Source of the DNA: a virus
Direction: 5' to 3' (one strand)
Length of the DNA: 64,000 bases
Virus record (IMG/VR): IMGVR_UViG_3300038463_000730
Span: 1-64,000 of that record
Shown: positions 48,692-56,724 of the stretch, in pieces
How the letters are laid out: the number at the start of each line of letters is the position of its first letter
Numbering within the stretch: position 1 is the stretch's first letter
Notes under the pieces: generated by a model
The model's database searches: none
Told to the model about the DNA's origin: nothing
What the model saw: only the letters and a program-made list of their open reading frames with translations
Made by a program: the position numbers and the translations under genes

Positions 48692-49104
48692 TACATCACT
48701 GGATAAACTACACGCCCACCATCTAGGTCGATCGTAGTTACAGGCTTGTTCATACCGAGCATGTACTTCACCGTATTCTCGCTGCCACCCGTTCGGTCGG
48801 GCATGACCAGCGCGTACAGATGATCCGAGTCACGCGCAATCTTCTTATTCCGAGCGTAGAACCGCTTCGTTGCTTCAGAGTACGATGCAGCCTTCGGTTC
48901 CTTTGCAGGGTAATGGACCAGCATCGACACACCGAAGTAATCGGCAGCTTGCTCGGTGAAACCATCTGCCCCTTGCGGACACCCGCCCGACACCAGGACC
49001 AGTTCGTCCCCGTGCTTCGCGATCATCTCTTTCACGAGATCGAATACGAGTTGACGATCGACTGCACTGGTACGCCTTCTGCTTCCTACGATACCGATTT
49101 TCAT
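48688..49104 (-). CDS. SLOG-family nucleotide-binding protein, 138 aa
   Basis: MKIGIVGSRRRT at the N-terminus, VLVSGGCPQGADGFTEQAA at about 37-55, then SEATKRFYARNKKIARDSDH and ALVMPDRTGGSENTVKYM. This is the Rossmann-like SLOG/DprA-related layout (GSR, SGGxxxGAD, RN..I, W/MP...GT..). SLOG proteins bind nucleotides and occur in anti-phage and phage counter-systems; the ligand here is unknown. GAGGAA upstream. Confidence 0.8.
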   Translation of the reverse strand: MKIGIVGSRRRTSAVDRQLVFDLVKEMIAKHGDELVLVSGGCPQGADGFTEQAADYFGVSMLVHYPAKEPKAASYSEATKRFYARNKKIARDSDHLYALVMPDRTGGSENTVKYMLGMNKPVTTIDLDGGRVVYPVMY

Positions 49105-49277
49105 TCGTGTTCCTCTTCCTTACGTACAGGGTGTACATAGCCAGAACGTGCGACCGGCTTCTTCTCTATCGGAAAGCACTTGACCGGATGGATCGGTCTC
49201 GACTCGTTCTCCAGCTCAGTATAAGGGTAGTACAAATTTCGGTGGATAGCAAAGTCTTTCGGGTCGATCACGTTCAC
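49101..49277 (-). CDS. hypothetical protein, 58 aa
   Basis: GTG start overlapping the upstream TGA (GTGA). MNVIDPKDFAIHRNLYYPYT..., ends EEEHE with its stop overlapping the SLOG gene start. Small soluble protein. Confidence 0.55.
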   Translation of the reverse strand: MNVIDPKDFAIHRNLYYPYTELENESRPIHPVKCFPIEKKPVARSGYVHPVRKEEEHE

Positions 49278-49537
49278 TCCATAATGTGTCCGATTAGCTC
49301 GGTCTCTTCAACATCCAATCGAAATACTTCTTTGGCAAATTTGATTGCCAGCTCGTCTTTACCACTACGTACAAGTTCCTCAAGAACTTCGAGGTAGATT
49401 TTCTCGGGAGAGTATCCGATCAATTCCTGTGTATTTCCACCACAAATAGAAAGGATGAATCGATCCGCAGCCTGATTGTTACAAAACGATTTACTTTTGC
49501 CGCTGTAACCTCGGCACTTAACAGTAATGATCTTCAT
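49274..49537 (-). CDS. family C protein, 87 aa
   Basis: MKIITVKCRGYSG... ends ELIGHIME. Most divergent of five tandem paralogues that start MKIW/MKII/MMIW and end LxGHxxE. Strand, helix, then a helical hairpin (YLEVLEELVRSGKDELAIKF). Confidence 0.72.
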   Translation of the reverse strand: MKIITVKCRGYSGKSKSFCNNQAADRFILSICGGNTQELIGYSPEKIYLEVLEELVRSGKDELAIKFAKEVFRLDVEETELIGHIME

Positions 49538-49538
49538 C

Positions 49539-49802
49539 TTATTCCATCACATGTCCAGTAAGATCGGAGGCCATGATATCAACGTTCTTTTTGAAATGCC
49601 GATAAAGCGCTAGTGCAATATCGTATTGCTTTAGCTCAACCAACTTCTTGTAAGCTAGTTCAGCTGCTTGCGGCATGAAGTCGCCATAGCTAGTGAGATG
49701 GTTGTTAATAAACTTGATTGCTCGTTTCTGAGCAAGAAGTTCAGTTGAAAACGACTCAACGTTATGACACGGTTCCCCGAAAACAACTGTCCAGATTTTC
49801 AT
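49539..49802 (-). CDS. family C protein, 87 aa
   Basis: MKIWTVVFGEPCHNVESFST... ends DLTGHVME. Helical hairpin AYKKLVELKQYDIALALYRH is TPR-like in spacing. Overlaps the upstream paralogue by 4 nt. Confidence 0.75.
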   Translation of the reverse strand: MKIWTVVFGEPCHNVESFSTELLAQKRAIKFINNHLTSYGDFMPQAAELAYKKLVELKQYDIALALYRHFKKNVDIMASDLTGHVME

Positions 49803-50062
49803 TCGAGTGCATGCCCGGTCAAATCTGATTCGTGGATTGTTCCGACCTCTATCTCAAGGTTGGCCAACCTCAATGCCTCGCGATACTCCTCATGTTGCAT
49901 CAGAATATCAAACGTAGGTTTCAACCGCCCCATACTTGGGGCGCATGTAAGAACATGCTTCAGCGCTTCTTTCTCTGTAGCAAACGAAGTCACTCGCTTT
50001 ATCTTAGCCGAACCACTTGAGTTACTTCTATAGTCCCAAACGATAGCTGTCCAGATTTTCAT
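49799..50062 (-). CDS. family C protein, 87 aa
   Basis: MKIWTAIVWDYRSNSSGSAK... ends DLTGHALE. Contains SFATEKEALKHV and a hairpin DILMQHEEYREALRLANLEI matching its neighbours. Confidence 0.75.
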   Translation of the reverse strand: MKIWTAIVWDYRSNSSGSAKIKRVTSFATEKEALKHVLTCAPSMGRLKPTFDILMQHEEYREALRLANLEIEVGTIHESDLTGHALE

Positions 50063-50328
50063 TCCATCACATGACCGAGTAGGTCATTCTCCTTGATACT
50101 AATTCCTGAGTGTGACTTATACTTCTCATAGAACTCATAAGCCAGTTTGTATTCTTTCTCGCGGACAAGAATGTTTAGCACGAGATTGAACGGATCTTTT
50201 GGATCATACCGATAGGCGCTACGATCATTGATTAGCTCGATCAGCAGCGTTGCTACGTACTGGTAAGCCAGTTGTTCAGTCGCGTACGAGACTATCTTTG
50301 CCCTGTGCTCTATTGTCCATATCTTCAT
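50059..50328 (-). CDS. family C protein, 89 aa
   Basis: MKIWTIEHRAKIVSYATEQL... ends DLLGHVME. Hairpin NILVREKEYKLAYEFYEKYK. ATGA overlaps on both sides. Confidence 0.75.
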   Translation of the reverse strand: MKIWTIEHRAKIVSYATEQLAYQYVATLLIELINDRSAYRYDPKDPFNLVLNILVREKEYKLAYEFYEKYKSHSGISIKENDLLGHVME

Positions 50329-50591
50329 TCTAGCGGATGTCCTTTCAGGACAGTGGACTCAACACAAATCTGAGCATCCTTATTGGATGAGTTAAACAAA
50401 TCCAACATGAATTTGTACTGTTCCTCGTCCTTTAAGTAATGAAGGAGCCCAAGAAGTCGCCTTGGGACATTATGGCGTCGAATCATAACTAGTTCGGCCG
50501 CTCGCTTCAGCGCAATGGCCTCGGTCGCATAAGCCTCGACTTCAGGAGAATCTTCTTCATGCTGGGAAAACACGACAGACCAAATCATCAT
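50325..50591 (-). CDS. family C protein, 88 aa
   Basis: MMIWSVVFSQHEEDSPEVEA... ends VLKGHPLE. First gene of the five-gene set; its start is 12 nt from a divergent plus-strand frame, leaving little room for promoters. Confidence 0.73.
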   Translation of the reverse strand: MMIWSVVFSQHEEDSPEVEAYATEAIALKRAAELVMIRRHNVPRRLLGLLHYLKDEEQYKFMLDLFNSSNKDAQICVESTVLKGHPLE

Positions 50592-50602
50592 GAAACGTTG
50601 AT

Positions 50603-51034
50603 TTGACGATCGAACCGGATCTCGTCAAGTTCTCGTTAGACTGGCTGCCAATAAAATCGAATCGATATATGCTAAAAGTTTCTGTTATGCTAGACGTATG
50701 GGAAAAGATGCTCTCCAAAGCCCAGATGCCATCTGCTCAATCTGGAGACATTGAAGATGTCCTAAAATCTTCTGGGCTATTCGATGTAGCCCAGCAGGTA
50801 TCTCCATTACTGGATCAGGCTGGGGTTCCTGGAAACGCATCGGTTGAAATCGGATTAACAATAGATCGTGGTCTTAACCCGAGTTTTCCCGTTATAACAA
50901 ATCCTCCGAGCCCGACAGCCAGGGCATTATCCGGGCTGCTAAAACAGCACTTTGCGGGTCCGATCAAGAAAGCGTTAACAAACGCTAAACTGAACGTAAC
51001 GGATACGGTCAGCCTAAAATGGCTGAAGTTCTGA
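50603..51034 (+). CDS. hypothetical protein, 143 aa
   Basis: TTG start kept because codons from 50603 look coding, but no SD is present; ATG at 50669 is an alternative. Contains MLSKAQMPSAQSGDIEDVLK and a C-terminal beta part. Lone plus-strand gene between minus-strand sets. Confidence 0.5.
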   Translation: MTIEPDLVKFSLDWLPIKSNRYMLKVSVMLDVWEKMLSKAQMPSAQSGDIEDVLKSSGLFDVAQQVSPLLDQAGVPGNASVEIGLTIDRGLNPSFPVITNPPSPTARALSGLLKQHFAGPIKKALTNAKLNVTDTVSLKWLKF

Positions 51035-51136
51035 GAGATCCAGTAGTTAACTGATCTTAACAGATCAAGATCTAATCCCTCCCCCTAATATCCCCCTCAG
51101 TGAGAGACGATATCGTCAGAGATCGATCCTGGCTAT

Positions 51137-52159
51137 TTAGTACGTGCCAGAAGAATTGATCAGTTCGTTAATCTGCTGTAAGAACTGGGCTGCCTTTGGA
51201 TTCTGGCGACCATTTCCTTCGTAGAATTTCTTCCGCCATTGAAGTGCCGGTAGATAAGTTTTGTTCCACTTGTCCTGCGACTGCTTCCGTTTCGGATCTT
51301 GACTCTGTCGAGAGTTCTGAAGGTATTGAACGAGCTTCTTTGAAGCATCGATAATGTTCTGTGCGATCTGATCGTCACTCTGTGTATTTTGTTTTGGCGC
51401 CTGAGTAGCTGCTTCACCGACGTTTTTGTTTTTGATCGCGGTAGCAACGTCCGGCATCAGCCGGATAGCTTGAATCAATGGCTCAACTTTGACAGCTTGC
51501 TCACTTAGACGTTTATCTGTATCGACTGCCTGCGGAGACTGACCGGCCTGTACGAGCTGGTTAGCGAGTTTCTCTGCATTCTGAAGGCCCAAGGCCAGGG
51601 CCGAACCAAACTGTTCTTTCGGCAACTGATTGGCTTCGTAAATAGTTTGAGCCAAATCATTTGCTGTATCGGTGATGTCTTTTTTACCAAGAACATTTGC
51701 CAAGACGCCGATCTGCTTCAGCAAATCTTTCAAGCTAACAATGTTGTTCCACTCATTCGTACCACCGGCCTCTTGCGCTTTCTTGCGCAACTTCAAATCA
51801 GCCAACTTATTGAATGTTGCGGCCAACGATGCGACGTTCGAAATAGGTTTCGAAACCGGACTCGATGGGCTTGGAGTCGGAGCCTGTTTTTGTTTTGGTG
51901 ATTGAATAACCGGTGTCGAATCAATAATTCGAACGACTTCAGGATCGGTCAAGATACCGTTGATGTACGATATGTTTACCAGAGCGTTCGGATCCTGTGC
52001 TCCGGCCGTTGCATAGTAATGCTGACGCCATTGAAGTGCCGGTAGCCACTTACGTACGAATTGATCGTAGAGTGGTTTCTGAGCTGCCGTGAGTCGGGTC
52101 GGGTCTGCGCCTTGTAGATTGGCAAGAATCTTTTTCGATTCATCGATGATGTGCTGCAC
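51137..52159 (-). CDS. repeat-domain protein, -1 frame part, at least 340 aa
   Basis: GTG at 52159 is the first start-like codon, but the frame stays open another 78 codons upstream to a slippery A-AAA-AAG at 52393-52399, where it meets the preceding gene. Two repeat units lie here: one near the N-terminus (HIIDESKKILANL... WLPALQWRQHYY... INGIL) and one at the C-terminus (NIIDASKKLVQYL... YLPALQWRKKFY... INELI), separated by a helical region. The preceding gene holds a third unit. Probably one about 630-aa protein made by frameshifting. Possibly structural. Confidence 0.75.
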   Translation of the reverse strand: MQHIIDESKKILANLQGADPTRLTAAQKPLYDQFVRKWLPALQWRQHYYATAGAQDPNALVNISYINGILTDPEVVRIIDSTPVIQSPKQKQAPTPSPSSPVSKPISNVASLAATFNKLADLKLRKKAQEAGGTNEWNNIVSLKDLLKQIGVLANVLGKKDITDTANDLAQTIYEANQLPKEQFGSALALGLQNAEKLANQLVQAGQSPQAVDTDKRLSEQAVKVEPLIQAIRLMPDVATAIKNKNVGEAATQAPKQNTQSDDQIAQNIIDASKKLVQYLQNSRQSQDPKRKQSQDKWNKTYLPALQWRKKFYEGNGRQNPKAAQFLQQINELINSSGTY

Positions 52160-52386
52160 AATCCGATTTTCACCCGCCGAGTCAACCGTTTTTGGAGCAA
52201 GACGATTGGTAATATTCGGATCTACCGGTCCACCGGTACCGGCCGATTCAGACGGTCCACCGCGAGTCTGCGTAGGAATGCTGTGTTCAGCTTTTTCCTG
52301 AGCGATAGTCTTGTTCGTATGCTCGTAGCCAGGCTGAATCGGTCCGCCCGTACCGGCAGCCGGAGAGACAACATCAGAACGCTGAC

Positions 52387-53028
52387 TTAGTACTTTTTTT
52401 TTACGTTGAGTCTTCCAGCTTTTTGCTGAGCTGCTTCACCCGTATTTGTCGGTGGCGCTGCGGGACCAGGCTTTGGTGCCGTGCCGTTCGGCATCGGAGC
52501 CGGTGTACCAGATCCCATATTCTTGTAACCATTGGTGATGGTGTAGAAAGTCTTGTCATCAGCCATGATGCCGTTAATTTCAGACATCAACAGAATCGCG
52601 TCCTGATCGTTCAATCCGGCCGCACCCTTAGCAAGCCAGTTACGACGCCAAACGAGAGCTGGATATAATTTCTTCATGAACTCATCAATCTGTTTACGCT
52701 GAGCATCCGTGACGCTCTGCATATTGATGCCGCTCAAGCTAGCCAAGATACTCTTAGACTGGCTGATGATGTTCTCGGTGATCTGTTTCTCACGAGCCCA
52801 ATCTTGTTTTGGCTGTGGCTTCGCTTCACCCGTGCCAGGTTCGGCGTGACCAGATGGTGTTGGTCGGAAACCAGAATCAATATTTACATTGGTCGGGTCA
52901 ATAGACTGTGCCGCGACCGGGTCAGTTGGGGTTGCATTTGGTTCAGCAGGCGTTTGCTGTGCCAGAACCCGACGCAAACGTTGCTCGGCCATTTTTTCAA
53001 ACACGTTAGCTTTTTCAAGAATTTTCAT
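52387..53028 (-). CDS. repeat-domain protein, 0-frame part, 213 aa
   Basis: MKILEKANVFEKMAEQRLRR, a Pro/Thr-rich linker (residues 25-80), then one repeat unit (ENIISQSKSILASL... LYPALVWRRNWL... INGIM), another Gly/Pro/Thr linker, and the end NVKKKY at TAA. The last codons contain nine A residues. Ribosomes that do not slip make this 213-aa form; slippage would add about 418 residues. Confidence 0.78.
   Translation of the reverse strand: MKILEKANVFEKMAEQRLRRVLAQQTPAEPNATPTDPVAAQSIDPTNVNIDSGFRPTPSGHAEPGTGEAKPQPKQDWAREKQITENIISQSKSILASLSGINMQSVTDAQRKQIDEFMKKLYPALVWRRNWLAKGAAGLNDQDAILLMSEINGIMADDKTFYTITNGYKNMGSGTPAPMPNGTAPKPGPAAPPTNTGEAAQQKAGRLNVKKKY
52393..52399 (-). promoter_or_regulatory. candidate -1 programmed frameshift site (A AAA AAG)
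   Basis: On the minus strand the zero-frame codons GTA AAA AAA AAG TAC TAA contain the dnaX-type heptamer in the correct phase. Slipping -1 continues with GTA CTA AGT into the frame ending at 51137. A GGAAG that could act as the stimulatory SD lies 12 nt upstream (52412-52416). A sequencing indel in the A9 run would look the same. Confidence 0.6.
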
Positions 53029-53079
53029 TTTACCTTATCCCAAGTTGATATCGAATTATTGCCACGGCTTTACAACGAA

Positions 53080-53832
53080 TTATGGTAGAGGACCCTTTTT
53101 CCACCAAGGAATGAATGGATCATGGAATTGAGCTGCCGAACCAGAAGGAGGTCCGATATTTCCATTAAGTGCCATTTTCTGATGATAATATAGCGTCCCC
53201 ATTGTTAATCGTTCCAAAGGAAATGTAGGACCGGCATGATGGTGGTCTGGCGTCATGATCCCGGCTTGCCCGAACGGGCTCAAGGCCGAGCCTCCTTGCC
53301 AAGCCGATTGCCATGGATATGTGCGAACAATGTGATGATCCCAGTCCCATTGCTCAATCATCTCCCGATGAAAAGGCCCGAACGGCGGTGCTCCCTCAGG
53401 AATATGATCGATGAACGGGTTTTCTCTTGGCCCTTCCTCAATTAGTACGTGAGGGCGAACGTCTCTCTCTGGTTTGAAATGAAGCCCTGGTTCATGCCAG
53501 CAGCCATGTTCTGCGCGATAGCCATCGTAACCGTCAACTCGTTGCGCATACGGATCCGATTCGCTACGACGAACATAATTTACCGAAACCAAACCATTTC
53601 GTAAATCCAGGATAAAATCTACGTTTTTACGATCACATGAATAGATATCCTGGCGAATTACAAGTACACGACGACCTAACATATACACTTGACGATGGTA
53701 GGTCGGGTCCACTGTGACTCGATCATCGAATTCTTCGCCTGTAATGATCTCTGATAGATCAAGCTGAGTCTTCAAAGACAACAAATCTTGCTGAGTCATT
53801 TCAGGATTGATAACAATGATGCCAGGAATCAT
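53080..53832 (-). CDS. hypothetical protein, 250 aa, His/Trp/Pro-rich C-terminus
   Basis: MIPGIIVINPEMTQQDLLSL...; the middle is Tyr/Arg/Asp-rich. The C-terminal 110 residues are rich in Pro, His and Trp (HHIVRTYPWQSAWQGG, DHHHAGP), suggesting an extended structural segment. Follows the repeat protein on the same strand; perhaps virion-related. Confidence 0.65.
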   Translation of the reverse strand: MIPGIIVINPEMTQQDLLSLKTQLDLSEIITGEEFDDRVTVDPTYHRQVYMLGRRVLVIRQDIYSCDRKNVDFILDLRNGLVSVNYVRRSESDPYAQRVDGYDGYRAEHGCWHEPGLHFKPERDVRPHVLIEEGPRENPFIDHIPEGAPPFGPFHREMIEQWDWDHHIVRTYPWQSAWQGGSALSPFGQAGIMTPDHHHAGPTFPLERLTMGTLYYHQKMALNGNIGPPSGSAAQFHDPFIPWWKKGPLP

Positions 53833-53840
53833 GTCGTTCC

Positions 53841-54062
53841 TTATGGGATCGGAGTAGTAGCGCCGAGGACCGCAGCTATACGGTCAATAGCTTCTTGAAC
53901 AGTCTTTGGTGGAGTTCCGGCCCATTTCGTATGATCGGCAGGAGTGTAACAAATATCAATTGGAGGTGGTTCGACAACAATCACCTTCTTCGGATCCCTA
54001 TCAAACAATGGATAGGGGGACGGGTAGTGATGTCTATGATCATAATCGTCTCGGTCAGTCAT
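53841..54062 (-). CDS. small His/Asp/Pro-rich protein, 73 aa
   Basis: MTDRDDYDHRHHYPSPYPLF... then PPIDICYTPADHTKWAGTPP and a C-terminal helix. Low-complexity N-terminus. Function unknown. Confidence 0.6.
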   Translation of the reverse strand: MTDRDDYDHRHHYPSPYPLFDRDPKKVIVVEPPPIDICYTPADHTKWAGTPPKTVQEAIDRIAAVLGATTPIP

Positions 54063-54167
54063 ACCGGTATGTCTTTTTATGGCTAACCGGGCTTGTCGAG
54101 ATCGACGGTTTCGTCTGTTTCGTATCTCACACCAGCTATTTCTTACGAATTACATGGAGCACAAATC

Positions 54168-54689
54168 ATGAGCGACTGGAATCCTCCGACATATCGGTTC
54201 GCCTTACGTGAAGGTCTTAAGGACGAGAAGATTTTCCTTCCCCGAAAAGGGGAGCCGTTGGCTACAGGGTGGGATGTTCGGGCTGCTTTTAAGTTTCCTA
54301 CAGGGGAAACAGATCGGGAACCGCTTAAACTGCGCCCGGGACAGTTCTTTAAGATACCGCTCGGATTCCGAGTCTTTTGCCCACCGGGCTGGTGGTACAG
54401 CCTTCACCCTCGATCTAGTTCGTTCATTAAGAAGTCGATGCACTGTCTTATCGGAGTGATTGATGAGACGTATCCTGACGAACTTGTTTTCGCTGGTCAA
54501 TATATTCCGGATGTCAGTTCGTTAGGAAACGATCTAGTTATTAACTTCGGGGATGCGATCGGGCAAATCATTCCGGTGCGCAGACAAGAAATGGTGATCG
54601 AGGAAATCTCGAACGAAACGATGGAGCAGATGCTCGTCAACAGAAATGCCGTACGCCAGGGCGGGATCGGCTCGACGGATAAGAAATGA
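54168..54689 (+). CDS. dut: dUTPase (deoxyuridine triphosphatase), 173 aa
   Basis: All five trimeric dUTPase motifs: ATGWDVRAA (32-40, Asp36), HPRSSS (80-85), GVIDETYPDEL (96-106, catalytic-site Asp99), GDAIGQIIPV (128-137) and the C-terminal arm RQGGIGST (163-170). It converts dUTP to dUMP and pyrophosphate, lowering uracil in DNA and feeding dTMP synthesis. The ATG at 54168 has GGAG upstream and the expected N-terminus. Part of the nucleotide-metabolism genes on the right side. A dCTP deaminase is less likely because the GVIDxxYxxEL and GGxGST motifs are dUTPase-like. Confidence 0.9.
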   Translation: MSDWNPPTYRFALREGLKDEKIFLPRKGEPLATGWDVRAAFKFPTGETDREPLKLRPGQFFKIPLGFRVFCPPGWWYSLHPRSSSFIKKSMHCLIGVIDETYPDELVFAGQYIPDVSSLGNDLVINFGDAIGQIIPVRRQEMVIEEISNETMEQMLVNRNAVRQGGIGSTDKK

Positions 54690-54967
54690 ATAAGACTGGA
54701 AACTTCGAAACTACAGATGAAAAGGTGTCAGAGGCCAAGCAAAAACCTTTGCACGTTTACGAAATAAAGATCGAGGCAGATGTTCCGTCGATCTTGACGT
54801 ACCGAATTACCGCCGAGTCGCCAGAGAAAGCGCTTGAACGAGCGCTCAAAAGCCAACCTTCGGGGGTTCGACCGAATCTTGCGCGTAGACGGAACCTCAA
54901 AGCCTCGGTTGTTGAAGCCGGTACTTCAATCATTCGGCTTGTGCGTGACCTTAAGAAATCTTGGTGA
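54686..54967 (+). CDS. hypothetical protein, 93 aa
   Basis: ATGA overlap with dut. KPLHVYEIKIEADVPSILTY, then a helix AESPEKALERALKSQ and basic strands: a strand-helix-strand protein of a type common in phages. Function unknown. Confidence 0.65.
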   Translation: MNKTGNFETTDEKVSEAKQKPLHVYEIKIEADVPSILTYRITAESPEKALERALKSQPSGVRPNLARRRNLKASVVEAGTSIIRLVRDLKKSW

Positions 54968-54973
54968 GGCCTG

Positions 54974-55615
54974 ATGTCAGACATTGAATTCTATATTCTC
55001 GACACTGAAACGAACGGACTTAGAGTAAACTATCACGAGTTGACACAAATCTGTGTCATTCGACGACGTGATCGAATGCGTTATGATTGCACGATTCGTG
55101 CGTTATTCCCCCAGCGTTCGGAGCCGATGGCGCTAAGGATCACAGGTAAAACGCATGACGACCTCCGCAAAGGTGTCGAGCAGATCGAAGCAGTCGATAC
55201 CTTCGAAAAGTTTCTAGCAACGGATGGTTCGAAACCCTCACACCGATGCATCGTCGCTCATAACCGATCATTCGATCAACGCTTCATGCATGCACTATGG
55301 ATTCAACATAAACGGGATTTTCCAGCGGATTTGTGGGTCGATACGATTCCAATGTTCAAATCGTGGGCAAAGAAACAAGGGATGGTTAAACCATCGGCCA
55401 AGCTAGAAGCCGTAGCGGCAGCGATCGGAGCACGTAAGGTTCCGGGCCTGCACAATGCTGTTGATGATTCGAAGAACCTTTACTTCATCTTTCAAAAACT
55501 AGAAGAGCTTGGCGAAGATTTTTTGAGCTTTGCAAAACTGATCCCTTGTCGTTCATCCATCTCTAAAGGAGATGAGGAGAACGATCTGATGAAAGAAGCT
55601 GCCGAGGATGAATAA
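54974..55615 (+). CDS. DEDDh 3'-5' exonuclease, 213 aa
   Basis: Exo I: LDTETNG (Asp10, Glu12); Exo II: AHNRSFDQRF (Asp101); Exo III: HNAVDD (His160, Asp164/165). Spacing matches the RNase T / DNA polymerase III epsilon family. It would trim DNA or RNA 3' ends with two metals. No polymerase domain is attached; role in repair, recombination or RNA turnover unknown. Confidence 0.85.
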   Translation: MSDIEFYILDTETNGLRVNYHELTQICVIRRRDRMRYDCTIRALFPQRSEPMALRITGKTHDDLRKGVEQIEAVDTFEKFLATDGSKPSHRCIVAHNRSFDQRFMHALWIQHKRDFPADLWVDTIPMFKSWAKKQGMVKPSAKLEAVAAAIGARKVPGLHNAVDDSKNLYFIFQKLEELGEDFLSFAKLIPCRSSISKGDEENDLMKEAAEDE

Positions 55616-56009
55616 CGTATTCTGGGTTTCGCTTATCTATACATGTTTTTGGGTCGTGATGATCTTCGTTACGAAGATCGCAATGCAATCTTTCAAGATT
55701 AAGGTCTCGTTCAAGAGTGTCGTGGCGATCATTGTTCAGAACGTCATGACCGCTTTTGGCTGGGTCGTACTGGTAGCGTTGATCAAAACGTATGCGCTGG
55801 CTGCCTGTATTAACGCGGCCTATTTCATTACGAAAGAGTTGCTTTTTACCAAAGCATACCAGAAGCAAACGACCTCTGCCATGATCGGCACACTGACAAT
55901 TGCTTGGCTTTTCTGGCCCCAGTATTTGGGGTTCAATCTATTCTCATCTTTTCATACGAAAGAATTTGACGCAGTTCGGACTGCGGCCCAGTCCGGATCG
56001 GATGAATAA
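55608..56009 (+). CDS. membrane protein with about three spans, 133 aa
   Basis: Hydrophobic segments at about residues 3-24, 43-63 and 98-115, basic loops between. Overlaps the exonuclease by 8 nt. No family recognised. Confidence 0.65.
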   Translation: MNNVFWVSLIYTCFWVVMIFVTKIAMQSFKIKVSFKSVVAIIVQNVMTAFGWVVLVALIKTYALAACINAAYFITKELLFTKAYQKQTTSAMIGTLTIAWLFWPQYLGFNLFSSFHTKEFDAVRTAAQSGSDE

Positions 56010-56718
56010 GGTCGGGATAGATAAGTTTTACGATCGACATCGTGGCTACGTCAATGTCACAGCGGGCTATCTCAGTGAAAAACGTATTCCGTTTATTCTC
56101 AAGTCTTGTAGATTGCGGCCTTATGCTTCTCTTAGTGCTCCTCTACCAACTACTCCGCAACTCGAAAGGTGGTGGGTGGATGAATTCGGTAATTCGTTTA
56201 TGGTTGGTAAGAATAAGCGAGTATCGCTCCGATACGGAGATTTGAAAATTGAGCGCTCCAAGCTACAGACTACAGATCTATACGCGAATGTCAGCATTAG
56301 AGACCTATACACGATCAGTAGGTTTCTTTACATATGTGTGGCTGAGTTTGACGTGGTCAGAGATGCGTTGGTTCAAACGATTCCATCGCCAGTTACTTCA
56401 GGAAATGGGCAAGGCAATAACCTGATATATATTTTGAGCTTCCTTGGTCGGGATAATTTTTTTCGAACCAGACTCCTATACCGGGACCAGGAAGACAAGA
56501 TTTCTACGTTGTATCTAGGCTACAAACTTCTGAAGATGATCGCTACTTACACAGACATTCGTTACTATCACAAGTTGACTGCTAGATCTATACTACCGAA
56601 CCTCCCGCTGGTGAATGTGCGCCAGTGGGTTTCTTTTTTACCATCACATACCAAGTTGGCATCTGAAATAGAATCCGAGTGCCCGCTTGCAACAAAAATC
56701 ATCGGGTTGGAGAAATAA
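56002..56718 (+). CDS. hypothetical protein, 238 aa
   Basis: MNKVGIDKFYDRHRGYVNVT... soluble, basic and aromatic, with WWVDEFGNSF near 58. Ends ATKIIGLEK. No domain recognised. Overlaps the membrane protein by 8 nt. Confidence 0.65.
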   Translation: MNKVGIDKFYDRHRGYVNVTAGYLSEKRIPFILKSCRLRPYASLSAPLPTTPQLERWWVDEFGNSFMVGKNKRVSLRYGDLKIERSKLQTTDLYANVSIRDLYTISRFLYICVAEFDVVRDALVQTIPSPVTSGNGQGNNLIYILSFLGRDNFFRTRLLYRDQEDKISTLYLGYKLLKMIATYTDIRYYHKLTARSILPNLPLVNVRQWVSFLPSHTKLASEIESECPLATKIIGLEK

Positions 56719-56724
56719 CAGATA

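Noticed and set aside
49539-50591. Family C as part of family A because of Gly-His
   Set aside because: In family C the Gly-His is at the extreme C-terminus and there is no conserved cysteine; the topology differs.
54168-54689. dCTP deaminase instead of dUTPase
   Set aside because: The GVIDxxYxxEL motif and the C-terminal GGxGST arm match dUTPase.
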